The notes: a model not told the origin generated them from the sequence alone. A stretch of DNA of 45,803 nt from Spirochaetales bacterium (GCA_017478205.1 JAFVDZ010000002.1:1-45803), one strand, 5' to 3'. Counted from the first letter of the stretch, positions 24,150 to 33,112 are shown. A program made the numbers and translations.

Positions 24150-25381
24150 CACCATCTTCCTTTTCCATGAGCTAGTCTATATTGACTATAAATTTCAAAT
24201 CCCAGCGAAACTGCTGCATTTACAAGCATTACAAAGAAAACCCCTAGGGCAACACCATTGATTCCATTAAATGCAATCAATGGCTTATATATAAACAAAG
24301 AGAAAATCGAAGCAACTGTAAAAGCAATTAGAGCATATCGAGGTTTTTTCTCTATTACAAGGGTTGTACTCAAAAAAGTAGTAACAGCATAACAACCACT
24401 AGCTAACATCAATATCATCAACGCCTGCTTATAAGGATAAAGATTGACAGCATATATAAAGTTTAAAATTGGGATTCCTATCAAATCAACACCAATCAAC
24501 GAAATAATTGTAATGACAACAATAGCAAGCAACTGTATTGCTACGCGTTTGCGATATGTTTTCCATCGTTTTGCAAACAAATCTTTAGAATAATCAACAA
24601 TTTGTGGATTATATATAAAACCACTTAATAGGTTTACACCAAAAATTGGCATAGAGATAAAGCCAAATATAGCAACCTCTTTGCTTCCTAAATTTGCGTC
24701 GACAGATATTTTTGCAGCGTTTATGATATAAAACGATAGAAAGGATGTAATCATAATTTGAAAACACCTTCTTAAGATATCTTTTTCGGCATGCTTATAT
24801 TTTTCTTTCATTTGCTTGTATGGAATCCACGTCCTTTTAAGAGCAAAATAAAGGACAACGAAAGAAAGTATTGCTGCAACTGTTATCGATAAAACTATGC
24901 TATGCGTAGCATACAGAATGATGCCATAAGAAATAATTATGACAGACCATCTAAGTATAAATATCTTTGCCCCGGTTTCAATATGACCAAATTTTTGAAA
25001 ATGTCCCCAAAATGTATCCTCAATTATCTCCGAAGCATAAATCAAAGACATGACTATCATCACATATGTCTTGATGAGTGAACAACCAGCGACAGCTAAA
25101 TATGCCAATATATATATGAACGAAGATAAAATTTGTACTGAGATTGAAATCTTCCTTGCGTTGGAATAATCTTTGAAAGAAAATTCTCCACCATCAGTAA
25201 CCTGTACAGTCCTTATTCCCCATCGCCCAATACTGGAAAACAAATTACCAATTGAGAACGCAACAGTCAAAATTCCAGAATCGGAGAGTCCTGTAATCCT
25301 ATTGGTGAACATACATAAGAAAATAGCCTCTGATGCATTCAGCAAGCCAGCAATTGTATTCCAAAAATATTTATTTTTCAC
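24149..25381 (-). CDS. Second polysaccharide flippase-like membrane protein (MOP superfamily)
   Basis: A 410-residue polytopic protein with about twelve helices, shorter than the first flippase. The opening YFWNTIAGLLNASEAIFLCMFTNRITGLSDSGILTVAFSIGNLFSSIGRWGIRTVQVTD is arranged as in Wzx/MATE-like exporters. It uses GTG 25381 with AGAGGG five bases before. It leads the licD-racemase-cytidylyltransferase unit and probably exports that unit's lipid-linked product. The sequence is divergent enough that I recognise it mainly by helix pattern and context. Confidence 0.75.
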   Translation of the reverse strand: MKNKYFWNTIAGLLNASEAIFLCMFTNRITGLSDSGILTVAFSIGNLFSSIGRWGIRTVQVTDGGEFSFKDYSNARKISISVQILSSFIYILAYLAVAGCSLIKTYVMIVMSLIYASEIIEDTFWGHFQKFGHIETGAKIFILRWSVIIISYGIILYATHSIVLSITVAAILSFVVLYFALKRTWIPYKQMKEKYKHAEKDILRRCFQIMITSFLSFYIINAAKISVDANLGSKEVAIFGFISMPIFGVNLLSGFIYNPQIVDYSKDLFAKRWKTYRKRVAIQLLAIVVITIISLIGVDLIGIPILNFIYAVNLYPYKQALMILMLASGCYAVTTFLSTTLVIEKKPRYALIAFTVASIFSLFIYKPLIAFNGINGVALGVFFVMLVNAAVSLGFEIYSQYRLAHGKGRW

Positions 25382-25603
25382 AAAACCCTCTTCAAAATCT
25401 GAAATCCATATATTAGTTAAAAACGAAATACAGAGTCTATTTTCCTTGGAGAAAAGCAGAATACTATATCAACCTCCCAACAACAAGAATTGATAACCTT
25501 TTTTTTCACATATTCACAAAAACCGTGTAATTCGAAGCTTAATCTAGAAAACAAAGATTTATTATGACGCATAGTGTCCTAATGAATAAGTAGCTTTATG
25601 TCT

Positions 25604-26563
25604 TTACACTATACTCTTCAAGATATGCAGCTTTGCAAGCAGCATCTCAAGCTGGAATCTTATCGCTCCTTTCTTTATATTTGTCCAAAGTTCCTTGCTT
25701 CTTGCCTTCTTCCAATGCCAACAGATTCTCTGTTTTGCCTGCTCTTTGACACAAGAAGCAATATCCTTGTCGTCAATATCCAAGAATTCGTTTGGAATTA
25801 CATAATAGCTTTCAATGGAACGATTATTTCTCTCCATCGGCCTTTTTTGAAGGTGCATGTAGATATATTCTCGTTCTTTCAATTCACCCTTCTCTTCATA
25901 GATACAGATGACCTTCCCATCGTGATAGCGATAGATCTGAGGAAATCTTCCAATGTCTTCACTTGTATTACTGAAACGATATCTGAATGGAAGGATATCA
26001 GCCATATCCACCTTGAAGTACTGTTTCAGTCCATACTTCGAATAATACTCTGTAATCCCACCTCCCTCATCGAAATGGAAAGGATAACTGTGTGAGAAAA
26101 CCTTTCTATAATCCATATTGCGATATAAAAGATTGAGTTCTCTTGTATTTCTAAAGACTGTCAGATGTCCATGGGCATAGAATTTATCATAGCTATCAAG
26201 AATCTCATCGGTTAAACATTTTCGGATATCACCCAAAATCAGATCGACATCCACAAAGCCCCAGTAATCAAAACCTTCAAGTTCTTTTGAGAATACTTCT
26301 CCATAGGCTGGACGGAAATCACAGAACTTATATGGGCTGTCAAGGCAGATAGGAAAATCATAGCAGTTCTGGAATCTTCTAACGGTCTCATCAAACTCTT
26401 CCTTGATGTATATAAAGTTCTCAGGAAGATTTTCTGGTCTATCATTGTTACTTATCAAAAGGAAAGAAATATCTTTATTCTGGCCACAGGAATATAGCCA
26501 CATATCAAAGTAATTTGGAAATTTGCCAAAATATGGCACAATTAAGCAAATAGAATGATTCAC
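25604..26563 (-). CDS. DUF6625-like glycosyltransferase
   Basis: A 319-residue GT-A-like protein. The N-terminus SICLIVPYFGKFPNYFDMWLYSC and the metal-binding stretch YWGFVDVDLILGDI at about residues 94-107 are the marks of the DUF6625 group found in polysaccharide loci. The start is GTG 26563, with AAGGA seven bases before. It lies 32 bases after the second Wzi-like gene and is probably co-transcribed with it. The basic C-terminal tail (WKKARSKELWTNIKKG) suggests membrane association. A gap of 222 bases without a gene follows before the flippase. Confidence 0.75.
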   Translation of the reverse strand: MNHSICLIVPYFGKFPNYFDMWLYSCGQNKDISFLLISNNDRPENLPENFIYIKEEFDETVRRFQNCYDFPICLDSPYKFCDFRPAYGEVFSKELEGFDYWGFVDVDLILGDIRKCLTDEILDSYDKFYAHGHLTVFRNTRELNLLYRNMDYRKVFSHSYPFHFDEGGGITEYYSKYGLKQYFKVDMADILPFRYRFSNTSEDIGRFPQIYRYHDGKVICIYEEKGELKEREYIYMHLQKRPMERNNRSIESYYVIPNEFLDIDDKDIASCVKEQAKQRICWHWKKARSKELWTNIKKGAIRFQLEMLLAKLHILKSIV

Positions 26564-26594
26564 AAATCTTTCCTTATAAAAGCATTATATCACA

Positions 26595-28319
26595 TCAGAA
26601 TACGTATCTAGCACCACCAGCTAGCTGGATATCGAATCCTGTCTCATCCTTTACATTCTTGTAATTTGTTGCACCAAGGACGAAAACACTTCCATTGACA
26701 GTAAGTCTTTCGTTTATTGGCTTTTCAACCTTCAAGCCTGCAATAACAGAATATTCGATCTCTCCTGTTTCTGAGGTATCGAATGGATTTGTCTTGCAAA
26801 GGAATCCTGGAGTAGATCCATTATCATATGTGCTACCGTAGTAATATGTCTTGCTGTACTTATCAATTACACCATGAGCCATCAAGAGGATTGATCCTTC
26901 ATATGAAAGACCCTCAAATCTCCTGTAGCCCATCTTATACTGAGCAACTAGAGCATCGCTACCAAAGGAATAAGAAAGATATCTTGAAACATTATCAACA
27001 GAGCCACCATTGGATATTCTTATTGTAGAGACATAATAGAGCGCCTGATCGTTATCTGTAGATTTTCCATTTGCCCTGTGATACATGAATGGAGAAGTAT
27101 AGACAAGCTCGAATGAGTTATAACGATAACCATCCATTTCTGCCCTGGTCTGCTTCCTTCCCAAAACAACGGCATATCCATCAGCAGAAGCACCATCTTC
27201 TGGCGCCTTTGCTTCTCCGACAGCAAGATCATCGATTGCAAGCTGCATGTAGTAGGAGACATTCTTGTCCTTTGCATAGTTGATTTCTATAGAAGCAAGA
27301 GAGTTTGCGTTGCCAGCGATATAGAAATTATGCATGAAAAGAAGTGGGTTCAATACTCTGTAGTCCACATCGCCAGATTTAGATTGATACATGACAGCTT
27401 CATTTAAAGCAACAGATAGGCGTCCCTGCATGAATGTAAATTCAAATCTATGTCCAAGCATGAATCTGATTCCATTTGTTGGACGTCTGTCATAATCATT
27501 TGCAGCACTTCCAGATTCAACCTCAGCAAGGTTGTAATTATTAGGATGTGTAAAGAAGCTTGTCAGCAATTGATACTTGAACTTATTTCCAGCTCGATAT
27601 GTCAATGTGAAATAATCATGGTAAGGAAGAGTATCACCCAAGATCAGGTTGCCCATCTCTCCATTACCCCAAGAGAGTCTATCTCGTCCAACAGTAAATC
27701 GAGCAAAGCTGTTTCCAAGTGTCACATATGCCCTATTTGGGAAGTCCATTGCAACTCCATCGTTCATGAAGTATGGGACATTTGTTCCTATTGCATGCTC
27801 ATATCGCTTGGACATCTTATAATATCCATTTGTGCCATATTTAGCATGATCTTCCACATCCCCATCCTTAGCTCCGATATTGAGGTTTGCAAAACCTGTC
27901 AGAAGGTTTCCATGGTTTATGGTTGCAGCTATGTTTATTGGATCTTCTTCAAGGTCTGAAGGAAGTACAGCCATAGAGGTTGCATAGCTATCTCCTGTCT
28001 GGAAGATAGCCTTCGGAGTAAGCACTATGTCATAACTGTAATTGAAGCCTTCCTCATCATCGACTAAAAGAGAGAGAAGATAATTCTTTCTGCTTTCAAC
28101 GAATCTATCACTTGCTCTGAGAGAAGTTAATATCTCTTTAGCTTCACCTCGAGTCCAAGGCCTTGCACCTGAAGGCAATGCCTTTCCTTCCATTATGTAC
28201 AGTGAATCGATTTCTCTATATATCGAATCAGAAAGTGGTATTATTTCCTGTTCCCCCGCAACAAGAGATAATAGGCAGACGAAAAATATAAACAGTACAA
28301 CAGTAATATGCTTATTCAT
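26595..28319 (-). CDS. Outer-membrane beta-barrel, capsule assembly Wzi-like (second copy)
   Basis: About 574 residues from ATG 28319, beginning with signal peptide MNKHITVVLFIFFVCLLSLVAG; the in-frame ATGs at 28334 and 28355 would add residues before it. The mature part has LSDSIYREIDSLYIMEGKALPS, matching LMSDEIWQKTNRLCIMNGSLGPA in the first copy, and the shared block GRDRLSWGNGEMGNLILGDTLPY. It ends in GGARYVF, a C-terminal Phe typical of Bam-assembled barrels. It probably binds or anchors surface polysaccharide in the outer membrane. It is first in the minus-strand run and diverges from the GT4 gene across a 184-base gap. Confidence 0.7.
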   Translation of the reverse strand: MNKHITVVLFIFFVCLLSLVAGEQEIIPLSDSIYREIDSLYIMEGKALPSGARPWTRGEAKEILTSLRASDRFVESRKNYLLSLLVDDEEGFNYSYDIVLTPKAIFQTGDSYATSMAVLPSDLEEDPINIAATINHGNLLTGFANLNIGAKDGDVEDHAKYGTNGYYKMSKRYEHAIGTNVPYFMNDGVAMDFPNRAYVTLGNSFARFTVGRDRLSWGNGEMGNLILGDTLPYHDYFTLTYRAGNKFKYQLLTSFFTHPNNYNLAEVESGSAANDYDRRPTNGIRFMLGHRFEFTFMQGRLSVALNEAVMYQSKSGDVDYRVLNPLLFMHNFYIAGNANSLASIEINYAKDKNVSYYMQLAIDDLAVGEAKAPEDGASADGYAVVLGRKQTRAEMDGYRYNSFELVYTSPFMYHRANGKSTDNDQALYYVSTIRISNGGSVDNVSRYLSYSFGSDALVAQYKMGYRRFEGLSYEGSILLMAHGVIDKYSKTYYYGSTYDNGSTPGFLCKTNPFDTSETGEIEYSVIAGLKVEKPINERLTVNGSVFVLGATNYKNVKDETGFDIQLAGGARYVF

Positions 28320-28439
28320 GACTAGAAGTATCATGCAAAATCCAAAGTCATTCAATTAAAAACAGACTTTTGAACAAGTTTTAGTAACCAATTTCATGTT
28401 TCAGACCTTATAAAATAAGTGATAATAATTAGGTTATGG

Positions 28440-28453
28440 AATTGAATTCAATT
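28440..28453. promoter_or_regulatory. Perfect 14-base palindrome in a divergent intergenic region
   Basis: AATTGAATTCAATT is exactly self-complementary and lies between the divergently transcribed Wzi-like gene (start 28319) and the GT4 gene (start 28504). Its position fits an operator serving one or both genes. AT-rich spacers yield such sequences by chance, so confidence is low. Confidence 0.25.
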
Positions 28454-28503
28454 TTATTACATAATAAAGGTAATAATTTAGTAGAGAGGCATTTCAGATA
28501 ACA

Positions 28504-29751
28504 ATGCGAATAGCATTTGGATTTGACATATTCTATCCCGAGACCAATGGTGTCATAACTGCCACCATCGACCTGGCAAGGAACCTTATCGACATGGGAC
28601 ATGAAGTTTTCTTCTTTGTCCCAGATGATAGAGAGTTCAAGGATGATGTCATTGAAAATGGAATCAAGATAATTCACATAAAAGCCCTCCCTACATTTAT
28701 CTACAAAGGGATCAAGATAATGCCTATCTGGGGTTGGTTCCTTTCAAAGTATTTCAAGAAGTATAACTTCGACATCATCCATAACACCTCTCCTTGGTTG
28801 ATGTGCATGGCACTTAACCATGCAGCAAGAAGAACCCATACTCCTGTTCTGGCAACCCACCATACACTCATCGATGATCCGAACTACATCAAGTATGCAC
28901 TCAAGAGTGACACTCTGGCAAAACTTGCCAGAAAGCCAATGTGGCAGATCATCTTCAGTCCTTTCTTTGAACTTGTCTGGATGGCAACAGCACCAAACAA
29001 GCAGACTTGTGAAAGCGTAAAGTCACACATGCCATTTCTAGATGTAAGATATGTTTCCAATGGAATCGATATTTCCAAGTTCGATGATGCTGTGTGCTCA
29101 GGAAAACTTCCTAAAGCGATCTCAGAAGAGTGGCTTGGAAAGAAGACCTTCATCTATGTCGGAAGACTCGGCTTCGAGAAGGCAATCGATGTTGCGATCA
29201 AGGCCTTCTCCATTGCTCACAAGAAGCATCCTGAAGCGAAATTCATCATCGTGGGACAGGGCCCTGCAAAGAATGAGCTCAAGGACATGGTAAGAGTAAA
29301 TGATCTTGAAGACAGTGTCCTCTTCACAGGCATGATTCCAAACACAGAGGTCATAGATTCTAGACTCATGAAGAGAGTAAACTCATTTGTAACAGCTTCA
29401 CTCTCTGAAAACCAGTCCATGACCATCATAGAGGCAATCTGCTCCGGCACTCCTGTTATCTGCGCAGATGTATATAACATGACAAGTCTTGTAGGACCAG
29501 ATGCAGGCTGGTACTTCCAGCCTTCCAACCCAGAAGACATGGCATCCAAGATGATAGAAGCACTTTCCAATGAGGAAGAGAGAGATAGAAAGGCAGCAAA
29601 TGCACTCAAGAACAAAGAGCTATATGACGGCAAGAAGATTGCAAAGCAGTTCGAAGCTCTCTACAACGAACTTCTAGAGAGAAAGAAAAGTGGCTTCTAT
29701 GTAAAGAAAGGCAAGGAAAAGGCCCGATATTACAACAGGAACTTTACTTGA
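28504..29751 (+). CDS. Family 4 glycosyltransferase, diacylglycerol glucosyltransferase-like
   Basis: A 415-residue GT-B retaining glycosyltransferase. It starts MRIAFGFDIFYPETNGVITATIDLARNLIDMGHEV, has FIYVGRLGFEKAIDVAI at about residues 216-232 opening the C-terminal domain, and the E-x7-E motif ENQSMTIIEAICSGTPVI at about 301-318. This arrangement is typical of the alpha-monoglucosyldiacylglycerol synthase and mannosyltransferase branch. With the convergent GT28 lipid-type enzyme next door, a glycolipid role is reasonable but not proven. Its last eight bases overlap the end of that gene on the opposite strand. Shine-Dalgarno is weak. Confidence 0.85.
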   Translation: MRIAFGFDIFYPETNGVITATIDLARNLIDMGHEVFFFVPDDREFKDDVIENGIKIIHIKALPTFIYKGIKIMPIWGWFLSKYFKKYNFDIIHNTSPWLMCMALNHAARRTHTPVLATHHTLIDDPNYIKYALKSDTLAKLARKPMWQIIFSPFFELVWMATAPNKQTCESVKSHMPFLDVRYVSNGIDISKFDDAVCSGKLPKAISEEWLGKKTFIYVGRLGFEKAIDVAIKAFSIAHKKHPEAKFIIVGQGPAKNELKDMVRVNDLEDSVLFTGMIPNTEVIDSRLMKRVNSFVTASLSENQSMTIIEAICSGTPVICADVYNMTSLVGPDAGWYFQPSNPEDMASKMIEALSNEEERDRKAANALKNKELYDGKKIAKQFEALYNELLERKKSGFYVKKGKEKARYYNRNFT

Positions 29752-30889
29752 GGTTTTTCTTGAACTCCTCGACATCTGAAATGATTATCTTTGCAAGCTC
29801 ATCAGCTCCATATGATATGGGAACCTTATCGAACTTGTCATCAAACTGAGCAAGTTTTTCAGGATGTGTTGCATAATCGATGACAATTGATGCTTGCTTC
29901 TCATAATCGAAGGAAGCATTCCAACCCAGGTTATAACGTTCAATATAACTTGCGGAAGCCAATACTGTATAAACTGTCTCTGTAATCAAAAATGGTCTAT
30001 GCGCATAGATTGTTTCAACAATTGTGTTGATACCAGCTCTACCTGCTACGACATCAGCTGCATAGACATATTCATTGACATTGGAAACAAAGCCCCTGAT
30101 ATATACCTTCACATGAGGAGGGAAGTTCTTGATGATCCCTTCAAGCTTCGATCTCATCGTATCTCTCATTCCACCAATGATAACGATCTGCATAGGAACA
30201 TTGGCCTTGCCCAGGAGCTCAAGCAGACCTGTTGTGCCAAGTCCTTCTCCTCCAAAGTTAAGCTGTAGAGTGAATGGCTTCTGTTCAAGACCAAGCTTCT
30301 TTCTTGCTTCTGACTTTGTAAGCACAGGAGAAGAAGCGAGAGAAGATTGGAGAGGGAATGGGACTAGCTTAAGGCTGTCTGGCCTCTGGCCCTGCGCTTT
30401 GGCACTTTCCAACCCTTCCACAGTGGAAACATAGAACTTATCAAGACCGTTGTTGATAGTAGCCCGAGGGACCGAGAATACATCGGTTGCAAAATAGTAT
30501 ACAGGAATCTCAGAGTGTCCACAGCTTCTGACCAGATCAGTCAAAAAACGATTTGGATAAGGGTGTGTAGTGAAGATGAAGTCTAGCTTCTCTTTCTCAA
30601 CGATCTTCTTCATCTTACCTGTCAAAAGACGACATATCCATTTTGAAGCATTGTCCATAGCACTCGAGCTATGGTCATTCTTCTCACTCATCTTGCGTTC
30701 ATATTTCGGCATTTTCAGCATTGTTCTCCAATACCTCTTGTTTATCTTTCCTACCATCTTGATATCCAAGAGTTCAAAGAACTCGACAATTTTGACTTCA
30801 TGACCCATCAGAGCAAGCTTTTCTTCGACAGCTTTCGCAGGAACATAGTGCCCTTTTCCACCATCAATATAAACACACAGAGCTTTCAT
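29744..30889 (-). CDS. MGDG-synthase-type processive glycosyltransferase (GT28)
   Basis: A 381-residue GT-B enzyme of the MGDG synthase / UgtP-like group, which transfers galactose or glucose from a UDP donor to diacylglycerol. LCVYIDGGKGHYVPAKAVEEKL is the N-terminal lipid-acceptor domain motif, TTHPYPNRFL follows, LQLNFGGEGLG opens the C-terminal domain, and AGRAGINTIVE is the donor-binding loop of GT28. It is divergent from glf (75-base gap) and convergent with GT4, overlapping it by eight bases. Spirochaetes are known to contain monoglycosyldiacylglycerols, which suits this pair; the sugar is unknown. Confidence 0.85.
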   Translation of the reverse strand: MKALCVYIDGGKGHYVPAKAVEEKLALMGHEVKIVEFFELLDIKMVGKINKRYWRTMLKMPKYERKMSEKNDHSSSAMDNASKWICRLLTGKMKKIVEKEKLDFIFTTHPYPNRFLTDLVRSCGHSEIPVYYFATDVFSVPRATINNGLDKFYVSTVEGLESAKAQGQRPDSLKLVPFPLQSSLASSPVLTKSEARKKLGLEQKPFTLQLNFGGEGLGTTGLLELLGKANVPMQIVIIGGMRDTMRSKLEGIIKNFPPHVKVYIRGFVSNVNEYVYAADVVAGRAGINTIVETIYAHRPFLITETVYTVLASASYIERYNLGWNASFDYEKQASIVIDYATHPEKLAQFDDKFDKVPISYGADELAKIIISDVEEFKKNLK

Positions 30890-30964
30890 TCTTTTATTGT
30901 AATCTTAAATGCAGTAAAATAGCTACACATCTTTGATGAATGAAGCAAGGGGAAAAGATAGAAA

Positions 30965-32059
30965 ATGTACGATTATCTAGTTGTTGGTTCAGGTCTTTTT
31001 GGTTCAGTTTTCGCCCATGAAGCAAAAAAGAGAGGAAAGAGTGTCCTTGTTCTTGAGAAGAGAGACCATATCGGGGGAAATATCTACACATACAAGGAAG
31101 ATGGTATAAACATCCACAAGTATGGAGCCCACATATTCCACACATCCATAAAGGAAGTCTGGGATTACATGAATAGGTTCGTCTCCTTCAATAACTACAT
31201 CAACAGTCCTATTGCCAACTACAAAGGTGAAATCTATAACATGCCGTTCAACATGAATACATTCTCAAGGATGTGGAATATAAGCACACCTGAGGAAGCT
31301 AAAGAGATAATCGACGAGCAGAAAAAGGAAATTACAGGCTCTATCGAAAACCTTGAGGACCAGGCAATCAGCCTAGTTGGCAGAGATATCTACGAAAAGC
31401 TCGTCAAGGGCTACACAGAAAAGCAATGGGGAAGAGACTGCACAGAGCTTCCTTCCTCGATCATAAAGAGACTCCCAGTCCGATTTACATACGACAACAA
31501 CTACTTTAACGATATCTATCAGGGAATCCCAATTGGTGGATATACACAGATAATCGAAAAGCTTTTAGAGGGAATCGAAGTAAAGCTTGGTGTCAACTTC
31601 AATGAAGAAGAGGAGAAATGGAAGGCCATGGCAAATAAGGTAGTCTATACAGGTTGCCTAGATGAGTACTTCCACTACTCTCTCGGTCCTCTTCAATACC
31701 GCTCTGAGAAGTTCGAACTTGAAAGAATCGAGACGGAGAACTATCAAGGAGTCGCAGTTGTCAACTATACAGATAGAGAGACACCTTGGACAAGAATTAT
31801 TGAGCACAAGCACTTTGAAAAGGACCAGAGTCCAGTCACCTGGATCAGTCGCGAATATCCTGTTGATTACAAGGAAACTGGTGAGCCTTATTATCCAATC
31901 AACGACAAGAAAAATACTGAACTATATCAGAAGTACAAGGAACTTGCCCAAAAGGATTCAAAGCTCATCCTCGGCGGTCGCCTTGCCCAATATGCATACT
32001 TTGATATGGACAAGACTGTTCTTGCAGCATTGGAGCTTGTAAAAGCAGAGCTTGATTGA
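30965..32059 (+). CDS. glf: UDP-galactopyranose mutase
   Basis: A 364-residue flavoenzyme interconverting UDP-galactopyranose and UDP-galactofuranose. DYLVVGSGLFGSVFAHEAKKRGKSVLVLEKRDHIGGN is the FAD-binding N-terminus with the GGN motif. KYGAHIFHTS and YTEKQWGRDCTELPSSIIKRLPVRFTYDNNYFND are characteristic substrate-binding blocks, and GGRLAQYAYFDMD closes the family pattern. Length is standard. AGGGGA stands about eleven bases before ATG 30965. It indicates that the surface glycan or glycolipid contains galactofuranose. A strong terminator follows ten bases after the stop. Confidence 0.96.
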   Translation: MYDYLVVGSGLFGSVFAHEAKKRGKSVLVLEKRDHIGGNIYTYKEDGINIHKYGAHIFHTSIKEVWDYMNRFVSFNNYINSPIANYKGEIYNMPFNMNTFSRMWNISTPEEAKEIIDEQKKEITGSIENLEDQAISLVGRDIYEKLVKGYTEKQWGRDCTELPSSIIKRLPVRFTYDNNYFNDIYQGIPIGGYTQIIEKLLEGIEVKLGVNFNEEEEKWKAMANKVVYTGCLDEYFHYSLGPLQYRSEKFELERIETENYQGVAVVNYTDRETPWTRIIEHKHFEKDQSPVTWISREYPVDYKETGEPYYPINDKKNTELYQKYKELAQKDSKLILGGRLAQYAYFDMDKTVLAALELVKAELD

Positions 32060-32068
32060 CAAAGAAGA

Positions 32069-32098
32069 AGCCACTTCGATTGAACGAAGTGGCTTTTT
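32069..32098 (+). terminator. Rho-independent terminator after glf
   Basis: Ten-base-pair stem AGCCACTTCG (32069-32078) / CGAAGTGGCT (32085-32094) with a six-base loop, followed by T-rich TTTTTAT. It lies ten bases after the glf stop and 27 bases from the end of the convergent hsp20 gene. Confidence 0.88.
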
Positions 32099-32124
32099 AT
32101 GTGTGTCAGGATTCTCCTGTTGTT

Positions 32125-32535
32125 TTAGTTGATCTTAACCTCAATCCTTCTTGGCTGAACCTTTTCCTTCTTAGGAATTGTGATAGTAAGGATGCCCTTG
32201 CTGTAATCTGCCTTGATTGCATCCTCCTCAACACTGTCTGGTAGCGAGAAGCTTCTTGAGAAGGAAGGAGTCATGATCTCCTTAACAAGAACAGTCTCCT
32301 TTTCTCTCTTCTTCTCTTCTACCTTGCAAGAAAGTGTGAGAATGTGCTTATCAACATTGAGCTCGATCTTGTCCTGATCATAGCCGGCAACCTCTGCCTC
32401 GATCACATATTCCTTCTCAGTCTCATATACATCGACTGATGGAATCTTCTTTACTGGGTTTGACCATGCATCAAAAAGGTCATTGAAAATTGGATCGAAT
32501 CCAAGGAATGGGTCTACGTTTCTATAGAATTTCAT
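32125..32535 (-). CDS. Small heat-shock protein Hsp20 (second in operon)
   Basis: A 136-residue alpha-crystallin-domain chaperone that holds unfolding proteins in the cytoplasm. The alpha-crystallin domain runs from about residue 32 (KIPSVDVYETEKEYVIEAEVAGYDQDKIELNV) to SFSLPDSVEEDAIKADYSKGILTITIPKKE, followed by a short tail RRIEVKIN. AAAGGAG precedes ATG 32535. The 19-base gap after the first hsp20 implies co-transcription, so both share the sigma-54-type promoter upstream. The two copies are diverged, suggesting hetero-oligomers or different clients. Confidence 0.95.
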   Translation of the reverse strand: MKFYRNVDPFLGFDPIFNDLFDAWSNPVKKIPSVDVYETEKEYVIEAEVAGYDQDKIELNVDKHILTLSCKVEEKKREKETVLVKEIMTPSFSRSFSLPDSVEEDAIKADYSKGILTITIPKKEKVQPRRIEVKIN

Positions 32536-32554
32536 AATTGTCTCTCTCCTTTAC

Positions 32555-32974
32555 TTATCTGTTGATTGTTACGCTGATCTTCTTAGCTTCCTGCTTTGCC
32601 TTCTTAGGCACTGTAAGAGTCAGGACGCCCTTTTCAAATGCAGCGCTTATATTCTCTTCATCTGCTTCCTCTGGAAGAGTGAATGCTCTATCGAATGTGG
32701 AGCTGTATCTCTCCTTGAGGATGTAGTGTCGCTCTGTAGTATCTTCACTCTTGCTAGAGTTCTTTCCCGCAATGTGGAGCACGTGGTCATCTACATGAAC
32801 ATCAAGCTCCTTTTCATCTACGCCTGGAAGGCTTGCCTTGATGACATACTCATTGTTTGTTTCCTCGATGTCTACAGGTGGAATCTTACCACCCTTGAAA
32901 GTCCAACCATCGAAGAAGGAATCGAGCATCCTCTCAAAACCTGTTTCATTATATTTCTGTACATCGTTTGCCAT
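32555..32974 (-). CDS. Small heat-shock protein Hsp20 (first in operon)
   Basis: A 139-residue Hsp20. It shows KIPPVDIEETNNEYVIKASLPGVDEKELDVHV and FDRAFTLPEEADEENISAAFEKGVLTLTVPK, the conserved alpha-crystallin beta-strands including the GVLTLTVP element. AAGGAGG lies six bases before ATG 32974. About 45 bases upstream is a near-consensus sigma-54 promoter, with tandem repeats a further 80 bases up. No CIRCE element is present, so HrcA control is not supported. Confidence 0.95.
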   Translation of the reverse strand: MANDVQKYNETGFERMLDSFFDGWTFKGGKIPPVDIEETNNEYVIKASLPGVDEKELDVHVDDHVLHIAGKNSSKSEDTTERHYILKERYSSTFDRAFTLPEEADEENISAAFEKGVLTLTVPKKAKQEAKKISVTINR

Positions 32975-33018
32975 ATTCGGCCTCCTTGTAATATCTTTTT
33001 CTTTTGTACCAATATATA

Positions 33019-33034
33019 TGCAAAAGCTGTGCCA
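33019..33034 (-). promoter_or_regulatory. Sigma-54 (RpoN) -24/-12 promoter for the hsp20 pair
   Basis: On the minus strand this reads TGGCACAGCTTTTGCA. It matches the sigma-54 consensus TGGCAC-N5-TTGC[A/T] at all fixed positions, with the GG and GC doublets at correct spacing. Transcription would begin near 33008, about 34 bases before ATG 32974 and its Shine-Dalgarno. It was the only good match I noticed in the window. Confidence 0.78.
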
Positions 33035-33112
33035 AAATAAAATATTTCATTGTATTACAACGATTTGTATTTTCTAGCCAAGAATAGGATAGAGATATGG
33101 AAAGGCATAGGG

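Noticed and set aside
26535-26550. TGGCAC followed by AAGCAA, resembling a sigma-54 promoter on the plus strand
   Set aside because: The GG-GC spacing is one base short, the -12 element lacks TTGC, and it lies inside and against the direction of the minus-strand DUF6625-like gene.
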